Shown here: positions 36,538-45,621 of the stretch, piece after piece
How positions within the stretch are numbered: position 1 is the stretch's first letter
Layout: each line of letters begins with the position of its first letter
Source of the DNA: Microbulbifer guangxiensis
GTDB taxonomy: Bacteria > Pseudomonadota > Gammaproteobacteria > Pseudomonadales > Cellvibrionaceae
Assembly (NCBI RefSeq): GCF_021729075.1
Contig: NZ_JAJSAQ010000002.1
Location: 62,001 to 126,000, forward strand
Direction of reading: 5' to 3'
Length of the DNA stretch: 64,000 nucleotides
Translations under genes and position numbers: made by a program
The notes under the pieces: generated by a model
What the model was told of the DNA's origin: nothing
Seen by the model: only the letters and a program-made list of their open reading frames with translations
Database searches by the model: none

Positions 36538-38439
36538 ATGCAGTTCAACAAGACCCTGATTGCCGCGGCCATAAGCGCGCTGGTGATGACAGGCTGTGAC
36601 CGGGCCGAAGAAAAGCCGGCTCCGGGCCAGGACACCGAAATCAGTGCAGAGGCCTCGACGGGCAGTGTGACCGCCGACCAGTCCGCATCCACAGAAGAAA
36701 GCTCCGTCAACCCGGAGGTGGTGGCCAAGGCCAACCAGCTGTTCGAGGATCATTTCGAGGAGCTTCTGCAGCGGACCCCGGAATTCAAGACCTTCCTCGG
36801 CATGAAGGAAGACTATGACAAGTGGAATAACCTCTCGCCCGAGTTCGAGAAGGAAACCCATGAAATCGTTCAGCGCCAACTCGCAGAACTGAAAAAAATC
36901 GACGCGAGCCAGCTGGACGAAGCCACGGCACTGAGCCTCAAGCTGGCCATCCGCAACAAAGAGCAGGATATCGAAGGTTTCAAGTGGCGCTTGCATACCT
37001 ACCCTGTCAACCAGATGTACGCCGTGCACACCGGCGTTGCGTCATTGCTGATCAACCAGCACCGCATCGATAGTGTCGATGATGCCGAGGCCTATATCGC
37101 CCGATTGAACGCCCTGCCGGCGCATTTCGACCAACTGACTGCCAACCTCAAAGACCGGGCTGAAGCCGGCATCATCCCACCGAAGTTTGCCTTCCCCTAT
37201 GTCATCAGCGACGGCAAGAACCTGATTACCGGTGCGCCCTATACCGATGGCAAGGACAGTACGTTGCTGGCGGACTTCAAGGGCAAGGTGGACAAGCTGG
37301 AAATCAGCGATGAACAGAAGCAGGCGCTGGTGGAGAAAGCCAAGGCCGCCATGCTGGATAGTGTCAAACCCGCCTACGAAAACCTGATCGCTTACCTCGG
37401 CGAACTGGAGAAAAAGGCCAGTACTGATGACGGCGCCTGGAAATTTCCCGATGGTGACGACTATTACGCCCATCGCCTGAATGTTTATACCACCACCGAC
37501 ATGACCGCCGACGAGATTCACCAGAAGGGTCTCGAGGAAGTGGAGCGTATTCACGGTGAGATGCGCGAGATCATGGAACAGGTGGGCTTCGAGGGTTCCC
37601 TGCAGGAATTCTTCGAATTCATGCGCACCGACGATCAGTTCTACTATCCCAATACCGAAGAGGGCAAGCAGCGCTACCTGAAAGAAGCCACGGCCATCAT
37701 CGACAATATGAAGGAGCGCCTGGACGAGCTGTTTATCACCAAGCCGAAAGCCGACCTGATCGTGAAGGCCGTAGAACCCTTCCGCGAGAAATCCGCCGGC
37801 AAGGCGTTCTACCAGCGCCCTGCACCGGACGGCTCCCGCCCCGGCATCTATTACGCCAACCTGTACAACACCAAAGATATGCCCACCTACCAGATGGAGG
37901 CGCTGGCCTATCATGAGGGCGTGCCGGGCCACCACATGCAGCTGTCGATCGCCCAGGAGCTGGAAGGTATTCCCAAGTTCCGCAAGTTTGGCGGCTATAC
38001 CGCCTACACCGAGGGCTGGGGCCTCTACTCCGAGCTGGTGCCGAAGGAAATCGGCCTGTACAAGGATCCCTACTCCGACTTTGGTCGCCTGGCCATGGAG
38101 CTGTGGCGCGCCGCACGCCTGGTGGTCGACACCGGCATCCACAGCAAAAAGTGGACTCGAGAGGAAGCGATCAACTACCTGGGTGAAAACACTCCTAACC
38201 CGAAGGGGGACCAGGTCAAGGCCATCGAGCGCTATATCGTCATGCCCGGCCAGGCCACGGCCTACAAGATCGGCATGCTGAAGATTGTCGAACTGCGCGA
38301 GAATGCCCGGGAAGCACTGGGCGACCAGTTCGACATCCGCGCGTTCCACGATGTGGTCCTCGCCAACGGCGCCGTGCCGCTGGACGTGCTCGAGGAGCTG
38401 GTCGACGAGTGGGTTGCAGAAGTGAAGGCCCAGCAGTAA
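36538..38439 (+). CDS. DUF885 metallopeptidase-like lipoprotein (copy 2)
   Basis: ATG 36538 is preferred to ATG 36529 because the GGGA ribosome site is then nine bases away. The 633-residue product has a lipobox (VMTGC) and an acidic, E/S/T-rich linker. HEGVPGHHMQ at residues 459-468 is the zinc motif, and YTEGWGLYSELVPKEIG supplies the further ligand glutamate. FYQRPAPDGSRPGIYYANLY before the motif is typical of DUF885. It should act on peptides at the envelope; the substrate is unknown. It differs from the copy at 29.8 kb over most of its length, so it is not a recent duplicate. Confidence 0.85.
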   Translation: MQFNKTLIAAAISALVMTGCDRAEEKPAPGQDTEISAEASTGSVTADQSASTEESSVNPEVVAKANQLFEDHFEELLQRTPEFKTFLGMKEDYDKWNNLSPEFEKETHEIVQRQLAELKKIDASQLDEATALSLKLAIRNKEQDIEGFKWRLHTYPVNQMYAVHTGVASLLINQHRIDSVDDAEAYIARLNALPAHFDQLTANLKDRAEAGIIPPKFAFPYVISDGKNLITGAPYTDGKDSTLLADFKGKVDKLEISDEQKQALVEKAKAAMLDSVKPAYENLIAYLGELEKKASTDDGAWKFPDGDDYYAHRLNVYTTTDMTADEIHQKGLEEVERIHGEMREIMEQVGFEGSLQEFFEFMRTDDQFYYPNTEEGKQRYLKEATAIIDNMKERLDELFITKPKADLIVKAVEPFREKSAGKAFYQRPAPDGSRPGIYYANLYNTKDMPTYQMEALAYHEGVPGHHMQLSIAQELEGIPKFRKFGGYTAYTEGWGLYSELVPKEIGLYKDPYSDFGRLAMELWRAARLVVDTGIHSKKWTREEAINYLGENTPNPKGDQVKAIERYIVMPGQATAYKIGMLKIVELRENAREALGDQFDIRAFHDVVLANGAVPLDVLEELVDEWVAEVKAQQ

Positions 38440-38460
38440 TTGCTGCCGTACACTGCCGTG

Positions 38461-38483
38461 GGAGTCCGGTCGCATCGGACTCC
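38461..38483 (+). other. Perfect hairpin ahead of a terminator
   Basis: Arms ggagtccg / cggactcc (loop gtcgcat) lie 21 bases past the DUF885 stop and 14 bases before the terminator, giving the transcript two stacked stem-loops. Confidence 0.6.
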
Positions 38484-38496
38484 AACCTCATAGAAA

Positions 38497-38525
38497 ACGG
38501 GCCCCATCGGGGCCCGTTTTTTTTG
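38497..38525 (+). terminator. Rho-independent terminator after the DUF885 gene
   Basis: The stem aacgggcccc / ggggcccgtt is followed by eight T residues. The A run on the left also allows action against the convergent universal-stress gene. Confidence 0.85.
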
Positions 38526-38580
38526 TGCCGCGAGCCCCGCATACCGGACAGCCGCGCACTATCGCCAGCTATCCCAGCCC

Positions 38581-39516
38581 TTACACCTTCACCGGTGACT
38601 TGTAGTCACTGGGCTTCAGTGCCAGCAGTGAGCAGCTGATGTGCTGAAGTATATTTTCTGCTGTATTGCCCATGATGAAACCCGGTATGCCAGTGCGGCC
38701 CACCGTTCCCATCACCAGGATATCCAGCTGTTTTTCCTCGATCAGCAGCGGGATAAACGAGTCCGGACGGGCAATGGCGTGGTGCACTTCCATCGGGCCC
38801 TCGATGCCGGCGGCATGGATCAGCGCGTCCAGCTTGCCCCGATGTTTGGAACCCGCCTTCTCCAGCGCCCGGTCGAGCTCCTCATCGGAGATATTGATGG
38901 GATAGTTGTGGCGCAGATATTCGTCCACGTCGTAGTCCCAGCACGACACCACGTGCAGCGTCCCACTGCAACTGTCGGCCAACGCCCTGGACAACCGCAG
39001 GAGACGAATGCTGAGGTCATAGGCACTGGGTTGCTCGTGCTCGGGATCCACCGCCACAACCACCCGGACCTCTTCACGGGGGTGTTCGATCCGCCGGCTC
39101 AGCCACACCGGGCAGGGGCACTTGCGCAGCAGCTCCATATCCATGGCCTTGAAGCCCTTGCGGTGATTGCGCCCCTCGACATTTTTTACCACCAGGTCAA
39201 AGTCTTCTTTCAGCACCCGCTGGATGATGCGCTCTGCGGGCGTATCGCCGGCATCCACATCGATCTCCGCCGGCACCTGCCCCTCATCGATCTTGAGCAG
39301 TTCCCGTGACTTCTTCAGCGACTGGCCGGCCCGTGCAATCAGTCCATCCGTATAGGCGCCCTCGTACTCCGTAAACCCATCCGGCAGGTCCGGGCAAACA
39401 ACCACAATCGTCAGGGGGGCACCGCTGACCCGCGCCACACTCAGCGCCTGCATCAATCCGTCGCTTTCATCAACGGTACCGTGGCTGACAAACAGTATTT
39501 TGCGGAAGTTCTGCAT
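38581..39516 (-). CDS. Tandem-domain universal stress protein (UspE-like)
   Basis: The 311-residue protein has two Usp domains. The first opens MQNFRKILFVSHGTVDESDGL and includes FDLVVKNVEGRNHRKG; the second opens VRVVVAVDPEHEQPSAYDLSIRLL and ends with the nucleotide-binding motif VMGTVGRTGIPGFIMGNTAENIL, a close match to GxxGxxG(S/T)-type ATP-binding Usp. These soluble proteins accompany survival under growth arrest and oxidative stress; mode of action is not settled. It diverges from the phosphorylase operon across a 172-base gap. Confidence 0.9.
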   Translation of the reverse strand: MQNFRKILFVSHGTVDESDGLMQALSVARVSGAPLTIVVVCPDLPDGFTEYEGAYTDGLIARAGQSLKKSRELLKIDEGQVPAEIDVDAGDTPAERIIQRVLKEDFDLVVKNVEGRNHRKGFKAMDMELLRKCPCPVWLSRRIEHPREEVRVVVAVDPEHEQPSAYDLSIRLLRLSRALADSCSGTLHVVSCWDYDVDEYLRHNYPINISDEELDRALEKAGSKHRGKLDALIHAAGIEGPMEVHHAIARPDSFIPLLIEEKQLDILVMGTVGRTGIPGFIMGNTAENILQHISCSLLALKPSDYKSPVKV

Positions 39517-39688
39517 ATGCTGTTTAAACTCCTATCCCTGAGGCACATTCGGCTGATCATGTTACGCTCAAACCGGTACTGGTTGCGTATCGACAGCTTC
39601 TCATTATGGCGCTGTCGAAGCATCAAGGTCACGTGGCTGGCATGTATTTCATCCTCATGTAAGGAGCGCTGTAGCTTTTAGGCGATCG

Positions 39689-41200
39689 ATGCGACATATC
39701 CCCCCGCTCACTGCGCACCTGATGGGTGTCGACACCCATGAAGAGCCCATTGTCTTCATGCGTAGTGACTGTGCCATCTGTCGCGCGGAGGGCTTCAGCG
39801 CCAACACCCGTCTGCAGGTACAGGCAGAAGAGCACAGTCTCATTGCCACACTCAATATCGTGAGCGACGAGCTTCTGGCTGAAGGCAGCATTGGGTTTTC
39901 CGACAGTGCCTGGGAGTTCCTGCAGCTGACTGAAGAACAACCGGTTCATGTCCGGCATGCGCCGCTGGTGCGCTCCCTCAGTGCCCTGCGTAAAAAAATC
40001 TATGGCCATGAACTGAACCCACTCGAAATCAAATCGATTGTTCACGACATCAGTCGACGCTTGTATTCGGATATCGAAATCGCCAGTTTCCTGACTGCCA
40101 GCGCTGCCGGCCACCTCTCTTCTGCTGAAGTCACCGCCCTGACCCGGGCCATGGTGAGCAGCGGCAACCAGTTGCACTGGTCCGGAGCCGAACGGATATT
40201 CGATAAACACTGCATCGGCGGCCTGCCCGGCAACCGGACAACGCCAATTGTCATCTCCATCGCCAGCGCCGCGGGGCTGATGATTCCGAAGACTTCCTCC
40301 CGCGCAATTACCTCACCTGCGGGCACGGCAGACACCATGGAGGAACTCACCGAGGTCGACCTGTCTCTCAAGCAGTTACAGGATGTGGTGGAACAAACGG
40401 GCGCCTGCCTGGCTGCTGGCGGCGAAGTAGGACTGAGCCCTGTCGATGACCTGCTGATCCGCATCGAACGGGCACTGGATCTGGACAGCCCCGGACAGCT
40501 GGTGGCCTCTGTATTGTCAAAGAAAGTCGCTGCCGGCTCTAACCACATACTGATCGATATGCCCGTAGGCCCCACCGCGAAACTGCGTTCCGTGGAAGAA
40601 GCCAACGAACTGGCCGCCCTGTTCCGTCAGGTTGCAAAAGCCATGAACCTGCAACTCCGGTGTGTGATCACCGACGGCACACAAGCCATCGGCTACGGTA
40701 TCGGCCCCAACCAGGAGGCTCGCGACGTGCTCTCCGTGCTCCGCAACAGCCCCGAGGCGCCACCAGACCTCGCTGAGCGCTCCCTGTTTCTGGCCGCAAA
40801 CATGCTGTCAATGGCATCCGGTGAAACCCTGGACGCCGTCCTGCCCAGAGCCAGGGAAATACTCCTCTCCGGACAGGCGTGGCAACAGTTTCAAAGAATC
40901 TGTACTGCCCAGGGGGGGCTCAAGACGCTACAAGAGGCACCCCATCACTGCCGCCTTCGGGCCCAGCGCACCGGCAAGCTGTTGGGCATGGACAACCGGC
41001 GACTCGCTCAGCTGGCGAAACTGGCAGGGGCCCCCAGCTCACCCCTCGCCGGACTGCGTTTACATGTCAAAGTCGGCGACAGCGTCATACCCGGCCAGCC
41101 ACTGGCCACACTTTATGCCGACACACCGGGAGAGCTGGCCTACGCACGGGACTACTACCATCAGAACCGCGACCTGTTCGATATCGGGGTCACACCGTGA
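39689..41200 (+). CDS. Thymidine/AMP phosphorylase-family enzyme
   Basis: The 503-residue protein has an 80-residue N-terminal extension followed by the phosphorylase core: a helical block starting IVHDISRRLYSDIEIASFLTA, DKHCIGGLPGNRTTPIVISIASAAGLMIPKTSSRA (phosphate/ribose site) and a C-terminal lipoyl-like domain (LHVKVGDSVIPGQPLATLY). Overall length and the N-terminal domain resemble archaeal AMP phosphorylase rather than 440-residue DeoA, so NMP + Pi to ribose-1,5-bisphosphate plus base is a plausible reaction. Its stop overlaps the next start (GTGA). Thymidine phosphorolysis remains an alternative. Confidence 0.82.
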   Translation: MRHIPPLTAHLMGVDTHEEPIVFMRSDCAICRAEGFSANTRLQVQAEEHSLIATLNIVSDELLAEGSIGFSDSAWEFLQLTEEQPVHVRHAPLVRSLSALRKKIYGHELNPLEIKSIVHDISRRLYSDIEIASFLTASAAGHLSSAEVTALTRAMVSSGNQLHWSGAERIFDKHCIGGLPGNRTTPIVISIASAAGLMIPKTSSRAITSPAGTADTMEELTEVDLSLKQLQDVVEQTGACLAAGGEVGLSPVDDLLIRIERALDLDSPGQLVASVLSKKVAAGSNHILIDMPVGPTAKLRSVEEANELAALFRQVAKAMNLQLRCVITDGTQAIGYGIGPNQEARDVLSVLRNSPEAPPDLAERSLFLAANMLSMASGETLDAVLPRAREILLSGQAWQQFQRICTAQGGLKTLQEAPHHCRLRAQRTGKLLGMDNRRLAQLAKLAGAPSSPLAGLRLHVKVGDSVIPGQPLATLYADTPGELAYARDYYHQNRDLFDIGVTP

Positions 41201-42120
41201 AACCACTCCTGATACCCATGGAGGCCGACCTTCCCCTTTCAACGCCACTCTGTGGGGCATTGGGGGCAGAAGCCATGGAGCTGGAGCGACGTCGTTTCCC
41301 CGACGGCGAGACTTACCTGCGTGTCATGGGCACGCTTGAGCAAAGGCACTGCATCGTCCTCGCGAACCTCACCAATCCCGACCCGGAAGTACCTGCCCTG
41401 TTGTTCCTGGCAGATACACTGCGGGAAATGGGGGCTGCCAAGGTTGGCCTGATCGCCCCCTATCTGTGCTACATGCGCCAGGACCGCCGTTTCCACCCGG
41501 GAGAGGCGGTGACCGCGCCCAGCTTTGCGCGCTTGATCTCCGCCTATTTCGACTGGCTTGTCTGTGTCGACCCGCATCTGCACCGCATTCACCATCTGGA
41601 TGAGGTTTATTCCATCCCCGCTACGGCAGTCAGTGCAGCTCCGGTACTCGCTGACTGGCTTGCTAAACGGGACGAGCCCTGCCTTCTGGTCGGACCAGAT
41701 GCGGAGAGCCGCCAGTGGGTCAGCACGGTAGCCGGGCACACGGGCAGCCCGATCGCGGTAGGGGAGAAACAACGCCTGGGAGATCGAACGGTTGAAATTA
41801 CTTTTAAAGGACTCGCCGACTTTGCCGGGTATACCGCAGTACTGCTCGACGATGTGATCTCCAGCGGACACACGATTCTGGAGTCGGTGGAGAAACTGAA
41901 GGCTGCAGGCTTCTCCAGAATCGACTGCCTGACGGTGCACGGGCTTTACGCCGAAGGGGCACAGGGGAAACTCAAAGACGCCGGCATTCGGCATCTGCTG
42001 GCAAGCAATAGTATCCCGGGATCCGGGAACACCCTGGACCTGAGCCCCGTCCTGGCCCCGGCCATCAAAGCGCTGCTGAAGAACTTCGCCGAAACATCGC
42101 AGGGAATAGCCAAATCATGA
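41197..42120 (+). CDS. Divergent ribose-phosphate pyrophosphokinase-like protein
   Basis: GTG 41197 overlaps the previous stop as GTGA. The 307-residue product keeps the PRPP-synthetase fold marks: RRFPDGETYLRV, YLCYMRQDRRFHPGE (ATP loop), VCVDPHLHRIHH and the PRPP-binding loop LLDDVISSGHTILE. It departs from housekeeping enzymes in the catalytic flexible loop and in LVGPDAESRQW, where the canonical protein has SPDxGGxxRA. It may make PRPP from ribose-5-phosphate and ATP or use a related sugar phosphate produced by its partner. Overlap on both sides (GTGA, ATGA) shows tight coupling. Confidence 0.82.
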   Translation: MKPLLIPMEADLPLSTPLCGALGAEAMELERRRFPDGETYLRVMGTLEQRHCIVLANLTNPDPEVPALLFLADTLREMGAAKVGLIAPYLCYMRQDRRFHPGEAVTAPSFARLISAYFDWLVCVDPHLHRIHHLDEVYSIPATAVSAAPVLADWLAKRDEPCLLVGPDAESRQWVSTVAGHTGSPIAVGEKQRLGDRTVEITFKGLADFAGYTAVLLDDVISSGHTILESVEKLKAAGFSRIDCLTVHGLYAEGAQGKLKDAGIRHLLASNSIPGSGNTLDLSPVLAPAIKALLKNFAETSQGIAKS

Positions 42121-43472
42121 ATATCCTTTTTCTGGGCGCCACCGAAACCGTCACCGGCTCCAAATTTCTGGTCGAACACAAGGACACCCGCCTGCTGGTG
42201 GACTGCGGCCTCTACCAGGGCTACAAATGGCTGCGGGAGCGCAACTGGCAAGCGCCGGATTTCGATATCAATACCATTGACGGCATCCTGCTGACCCACG
42301 CCCATCTGGATCATTCCGGCTACATCCCGCGGTTGTACAAACTGGGCTACAGGGGGCCGGTCTTCTGTCACCCGGCGACCCGCGACCTCTGTTCCATCCT
42401 GCTGCCAGACGCCGGGCATATACAGGAGGAAGACGCCCGCTTCTACGCCCGTCACCGCCTCAGCAAGCACGCCCACCCCGAACCTCTGTATGACGGCGAA
42501 ACCGCGGAACGCAGCCTGGAGCTGTTCCAGCCCATCGAATTTGGCGAGGAAGCCCAGGTCGGGGATATCACCTTCCACCTGCAGGGGGCCGGCCATATCC
42601 TCGGCGCCGGCAGCGCCATCCTGAAAGCCGATGGTAAACAGGTTGGATTCTCTGGCGACGTGGGCCGGCCGGACGATATCGTGATGTATCCCCCCGAGCC
42701 ACTGCCCCCTCTCGACCTGTTGATGCTCGAATCCACCTACGGTGACCGCCGTCACCCGGACCTGGATGTCTGTGGCGAACTCAACCGGGTCGTCAACGAA
42801 GCCGTGTCACGGGGCGGGGTACTGCTGATCCCGAGCTTTGCGGTGGGCCGCGCCCAGATGCTCCAGCATATGCTGGTATCCGCCATGAAGGCCGGTGAAA
42901 TTCCCAAGCTGCCGGTTTTTCTCGATAGTCCCATGGCGATCGACGCATCGCATATTTACCAGCGCTATCCAGAACTCCACCGACTCACTGAGTCACAATG
43001 CCGGGAAATGGGCCGGCTGGTCACTTACACCCGGGACGTCGAGGAATCGAAAGCACTGGAACAGATCACCTACCCCCACATCATCATCGCTGGCAGCGGC
43101 ATGGCCACCGGGGGCCGGATACTCCATCACATGAAGCGGTTGCTGCCCAACCATCGCACGACAGTGCTGTTTGTCGGTTTTCAGGCAGGGGGCACGCGCG
43201 GAGCCCGGATGGTCGCCGGGGCGGACTCGGTGAAAATCCACGGGGAATATGTGCCCTGCAAGGCGCAGGTGGAGATGCTGGACGGGCTCTCTGCCCACGG
43301 GGACTTCGAGGACCTGACCCAATGGCTGCTGCAGTCGCGGCTCGAGAAGGGTACGAGAATCCAGCTGGTCCACGGGGAGCCCGATGCCGCCGATTGCATG
43401 CGGCTGCACCTCAATGATCACACCCCGTTCCGGGTGAAGGTGGCGCAGTACCGACAGATACTGCGCCTCTGA
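42117..43472 (+). CDS. Metallo-beta-lactamase/beta-CASP nuclease
   Basis: The 451-residue protein starts at ATG 42117, overlapping the preceding TGA. THAHLDHSGYIPRLYK holds the metal motif HxHxDH (61-66); GAGHILGAGSAI and FSGDVGRPDDI follow, then the beta-CASP domain (PSFAVGRAQML, GSGMATGGRILHHMKRL) and a final HGEPDA. It is the RNA-specificity (RMMBL) type, related to CPSF73/RNase J-like proteins, so RNA cleavage is expected. Co-encoding with a nucleoside-phosphate phosphorylase and a PRPP-synthetase-like protein suggests a shared role in recycling RNA-derived ribose phosphates. Confidence 0.88.
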   Translation: MNILFLGATETVTGSKFLVEHKDTRLLVDCGLYQGYKWLRERNWQAPDFDINTIDGILLTHAHLDHSGYIPRLYKLGYRGPVFCHPATRDLCSILLPDAGHIQEEDARFYARHRLSKHAHPEPLYDGETAERSLELFQPIEFGEEAQVGDITFHLQGAGHILGAGSAILKADGKQVGFSGDVGRPDDIVMYPPEPLPPLDLLMLESTYGDRRHPDLDVCGELNRVVNEAVSRGGVLLIPSFAVGRAQMLQHMLVSAMKAGEIPKLPVFLDSPMAIDASHIYQRYPELHRLTESQCREMGRLVTYTRDVEESKALEQITYPHIIIAGSGMATGGRILHHMKRLLPNHRTTVLFVGFQAGGTRGARMVAGADSVKIHGEYVPCKAQVEMLDGLSAHGDFEDLTQWLLQSRLEKGTRIQLVHGEPDAADCMRLHLNDHTPFRVKVAQYRQILRL

Positions 43473-43494
43473 AAGGCCCCGGGCCGGTCGGCAC

Positions 43495-44220
43495 TCAGAT
43501 ACCGAGCACCTCTTTGACAAAGGGAATGGTGATCTTGCGCTTGGCCATCAGTGAGGCCCGGTCGAGGGTTTCCAGGCACTGGAACAGCGCCCGGGTATCG
43601 CGCGGCGCCCGGTGCAGGATGTACTGGGCCACATCCTCCGGCAGGTCAAAGCCACGCAGGCGGCTGCGCTGGCGCAGAGCCGCCAGCTTGTCGCTGTCCG
43701 ACAGCGGCTGTAACTGGAAGGTGAGCCCCCACTGCAGGCGGGAATGGAGGTCTGCGAGCGTCAGTTCGAGCCCCCGCGGCGACTTGCGCGCCCCCAGCAG
43801 CAACTGGCCGCCGCCGTCCCGCACCCGGTTGTAGAGGTGGAACAACGCCTCCTGCCACGCCGGCTGCCCCTCCACAAGGTGCAGGTCATCGATACACACC
43901 AGCTCCAGCTGCTCGAGACCATCCAGCATCACGGCGGGATCCATGGCCATCAGCTCTGACAGAGGCAGGTACTGGAAGCTCCGGGCTGCCTCCTCTGCAG
44001 CCTGGCAGGCGGACTGCAGCAGATGGCTGACGCCACTACCCGGCTCCCCCCAGAGATAGAGCACCTGCTCGGGTGAGTGGCCGGAAGCGAAAGCCTGCAG
44101 CGCCACGACCACCTGGCGGTTGGTGTCCTCTCCGGAGAGGTAAAAATTATCGAAGGTGGCATCGTCGCGCAGGGAAACCCCCAACGGCAGCTGCTGCGGC
44201 GCGCCTTGCTTGTTGCTCAT
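43495..44220 (-). CDS. hda: DnaA regulatory inactivator Hda
   Basis: From ATG 44220 the product has 241 residues, a normal length; the longer frame overlaps DUF2066. It opens MSNKQGAPQQLPLGVSLRD, the clamp-binding QL(S/P)L motif, and continues with an AAA+ domain: LWGEPGSGVSHLL (degenerate Walker A), LVCIDDLHLVEG (Walker B) and LLLGARKSPRGLELTLADL. With the beta clamp it promotes hydrolysis of DnaA-bound ATP to stop re-initiation. Its start is one base after the DUF2066 stop, and the DUF2066-hda order is standard in Pseudomonas-type genomes. Confidence 0.93.
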   Translation of the reverse strand: MSNKQGAPQQLPLGVSLRDDATFDNFYLSGEDTNRQVVVALQAFASGHSPEQVLYLWGEPGSGVSHLLQSACQAAEEAARSFQYLPLSELMAMDPAVMLDGLEQLELVCIDDLHLVEGQPAWQEALFHLYNRVRDGGGQLLLGARKSPRGLELTLADLHSRLQWGLTFQLQPLSDSDKLAALRQRSRLRGFDLPEDVAQYILHRAPRDTRALFQCLETLDRASLMAKRKITIPFVKEVLGI

Positions 44221-44221
44221 C

Positions 44222-45319
44222 TCAGTGCCAGCGATAGCGCAGGGGATTCTCCGCACTGCCGATCGGCGCCCGGTAACCAGTGAGATCGATCGGGTCCTCT
44301 TCCGCCCCGGCACTCAGCCGGCGGTTCAGGGCCAGAGCATCGCGCAGGCGATCCAGACTCACGGTCGGGGTCACGGAAAAGCGCAACCGGTCGTTATCGG
44401 CCGCCAGCAGTTCGGCACCGCGAACCTGGGCCAGCCCCTGCAGGTAGGCGATGGCACCGGTGTAATCGGCGAACTCGTTGATACCGGAAAGCTCCAGCAC
44501 CAGCGCATTCTGCGGGCCGGTTTCGCCATTGGTGTGCACCGCATAGCGCTGGGCCAGCATGTTCGCGGCCCCATCGATGCCCTGCTGCGCAACTTCCTCG
44601 AGGGAGTTACCAGTGGCATCAAACGCATGGGCCCGACCGCCGTGAATCAGCAGCCAGTTGGCCTGCCAGCGGTCCGTGGACAGTTCCAGTGCACGCCCCA
44701 TCAGGGTGGCATCCGGCCGGTAACGCACACCGGCCCGCTCCGCCGCGCGCTCGTCCTGGGCCCAGAGGTTGCCCAGCGGCATGGCACTGCGATCAACGGC
44801 ATCCATGGCCGGGAAGTCCACCGGCAGGCCGCGGTCGATGGCCATGGCCTCCAGTGCCGCAAAGAGCTCCGGCGAATCCTGCTCACCCAGTGCCGCGCGC
44901 CCGCCCTGCAGGGTGTCTGCCGCCAGCCAGACCAGAGTGCCCGGGCGATTGTTCGGCCACAGCGGCAACTTCAGGGCGTGGACCCGCTCAGACACCGCCT
45001 GGGGGTCGTAGGACAGGTGCAGATAGAGCTGGTTTTCCTCTACTTCGTAGCGATAGCTCTGCAGAAAGCGCTGTGCCCGCTGCAGTTCGGCGCGCAACTG
45101 CGGGTCACTGCCGATGGCGGCATCCCCAGTAACGCGCACGAACACCCGCTCCAGGCCCCGGCGCGCCGCATCTGCGCGGTCCGTAGCGCCACGGCTGGGC
45201 ACGGCCTCAACCACCTCGTACAGGTCCGCCACCACCCGCGCCTGGGCAGGCATCACCAGGGCGCACAGCAACAGCGCTATCAAATGAGCCGCCAGTCCGT
45301 GCCGGAGCAGCTTGTGCAT
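44222..45319 (-). CDS. DUF2066 secreted protein
   Basis: ATG 45319 follows GGGAGAGATCCG. The 365-residue product has a signal peptide (LIALLLCALVMPAQA) and the DUF2066 body: VTGDAAIGSDPQLRAELQRAQRFLQSYRYE and WPNNRPGTLVWLAAD. The family role is unknown, but it is regularly paired with hda and purM. The open frame continues upstream to 45607, where it overlaps purM's 5' region; that part is not coding. Divergent from purM with about 300 bases between starts. Confidence 0.88.
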   Translation of the reverse strand: MHKLLRHGLAAHLIALLLCALVMPAQARVVADLYEVVEAVPSRGATDRADAARRGLERVFVRVTGDAAIGSDPQLRAELQRAQRFLQSYRYEVEENQLYLHLSYDPQAVSERVHALKLPLWPNNRPGTLVWLAADTLQGGRAALGEQDSPELFAALEAMAIDRGLPVDFPAMDAVDRSAMPLGNLWAQDERAAERAGVRYRPDATLMGRALELSTDRWQANWLLIHGGRAHAFDATGNSLEEVAQQGIDGAANMLAQRYAVHTNGETGPQNALVLELSGINEFADYTGAIAYLQGLAQVRGAELLAADNDRLRFSVTPTVSLDRLRDALALNRRLSAGAEEDPIDLTGYRAPIGSAENPLRYRWH

Positions 45320-45621
45320 CGGATCTCTCCCAACATCGTGTTTCTTGACGGGCCAATCCGCCCGACAGTGGTCTGGGGCGGGAGATTGGCCGCGGAGCAG
45401 GACCTCAGCCTGCCTCCGAGCGGCTATTGTATCAGTGTCGGCTTTTTCTCCCAGCCCCGAGTTCGCACAATGGCACACCAGCCGCGTCGACGGCCCATCC
45501 TCGGGGCTCAGGGAGACAAATCCCGTCCGACAGACGGCAGATCGGCACAGGGCGTGGCTACGCGGGCGACTCCGGGCTAGAATACGCGCCCTCTCGAATC
45601 CCCCCATTTGCAGGAAGAATC

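Noticed and set aside
37042-38475. 477-codon minus-strand frame over the DUF885 gene
   Set aside because: Antisense to a lipoprotein with an intact zinc motif.
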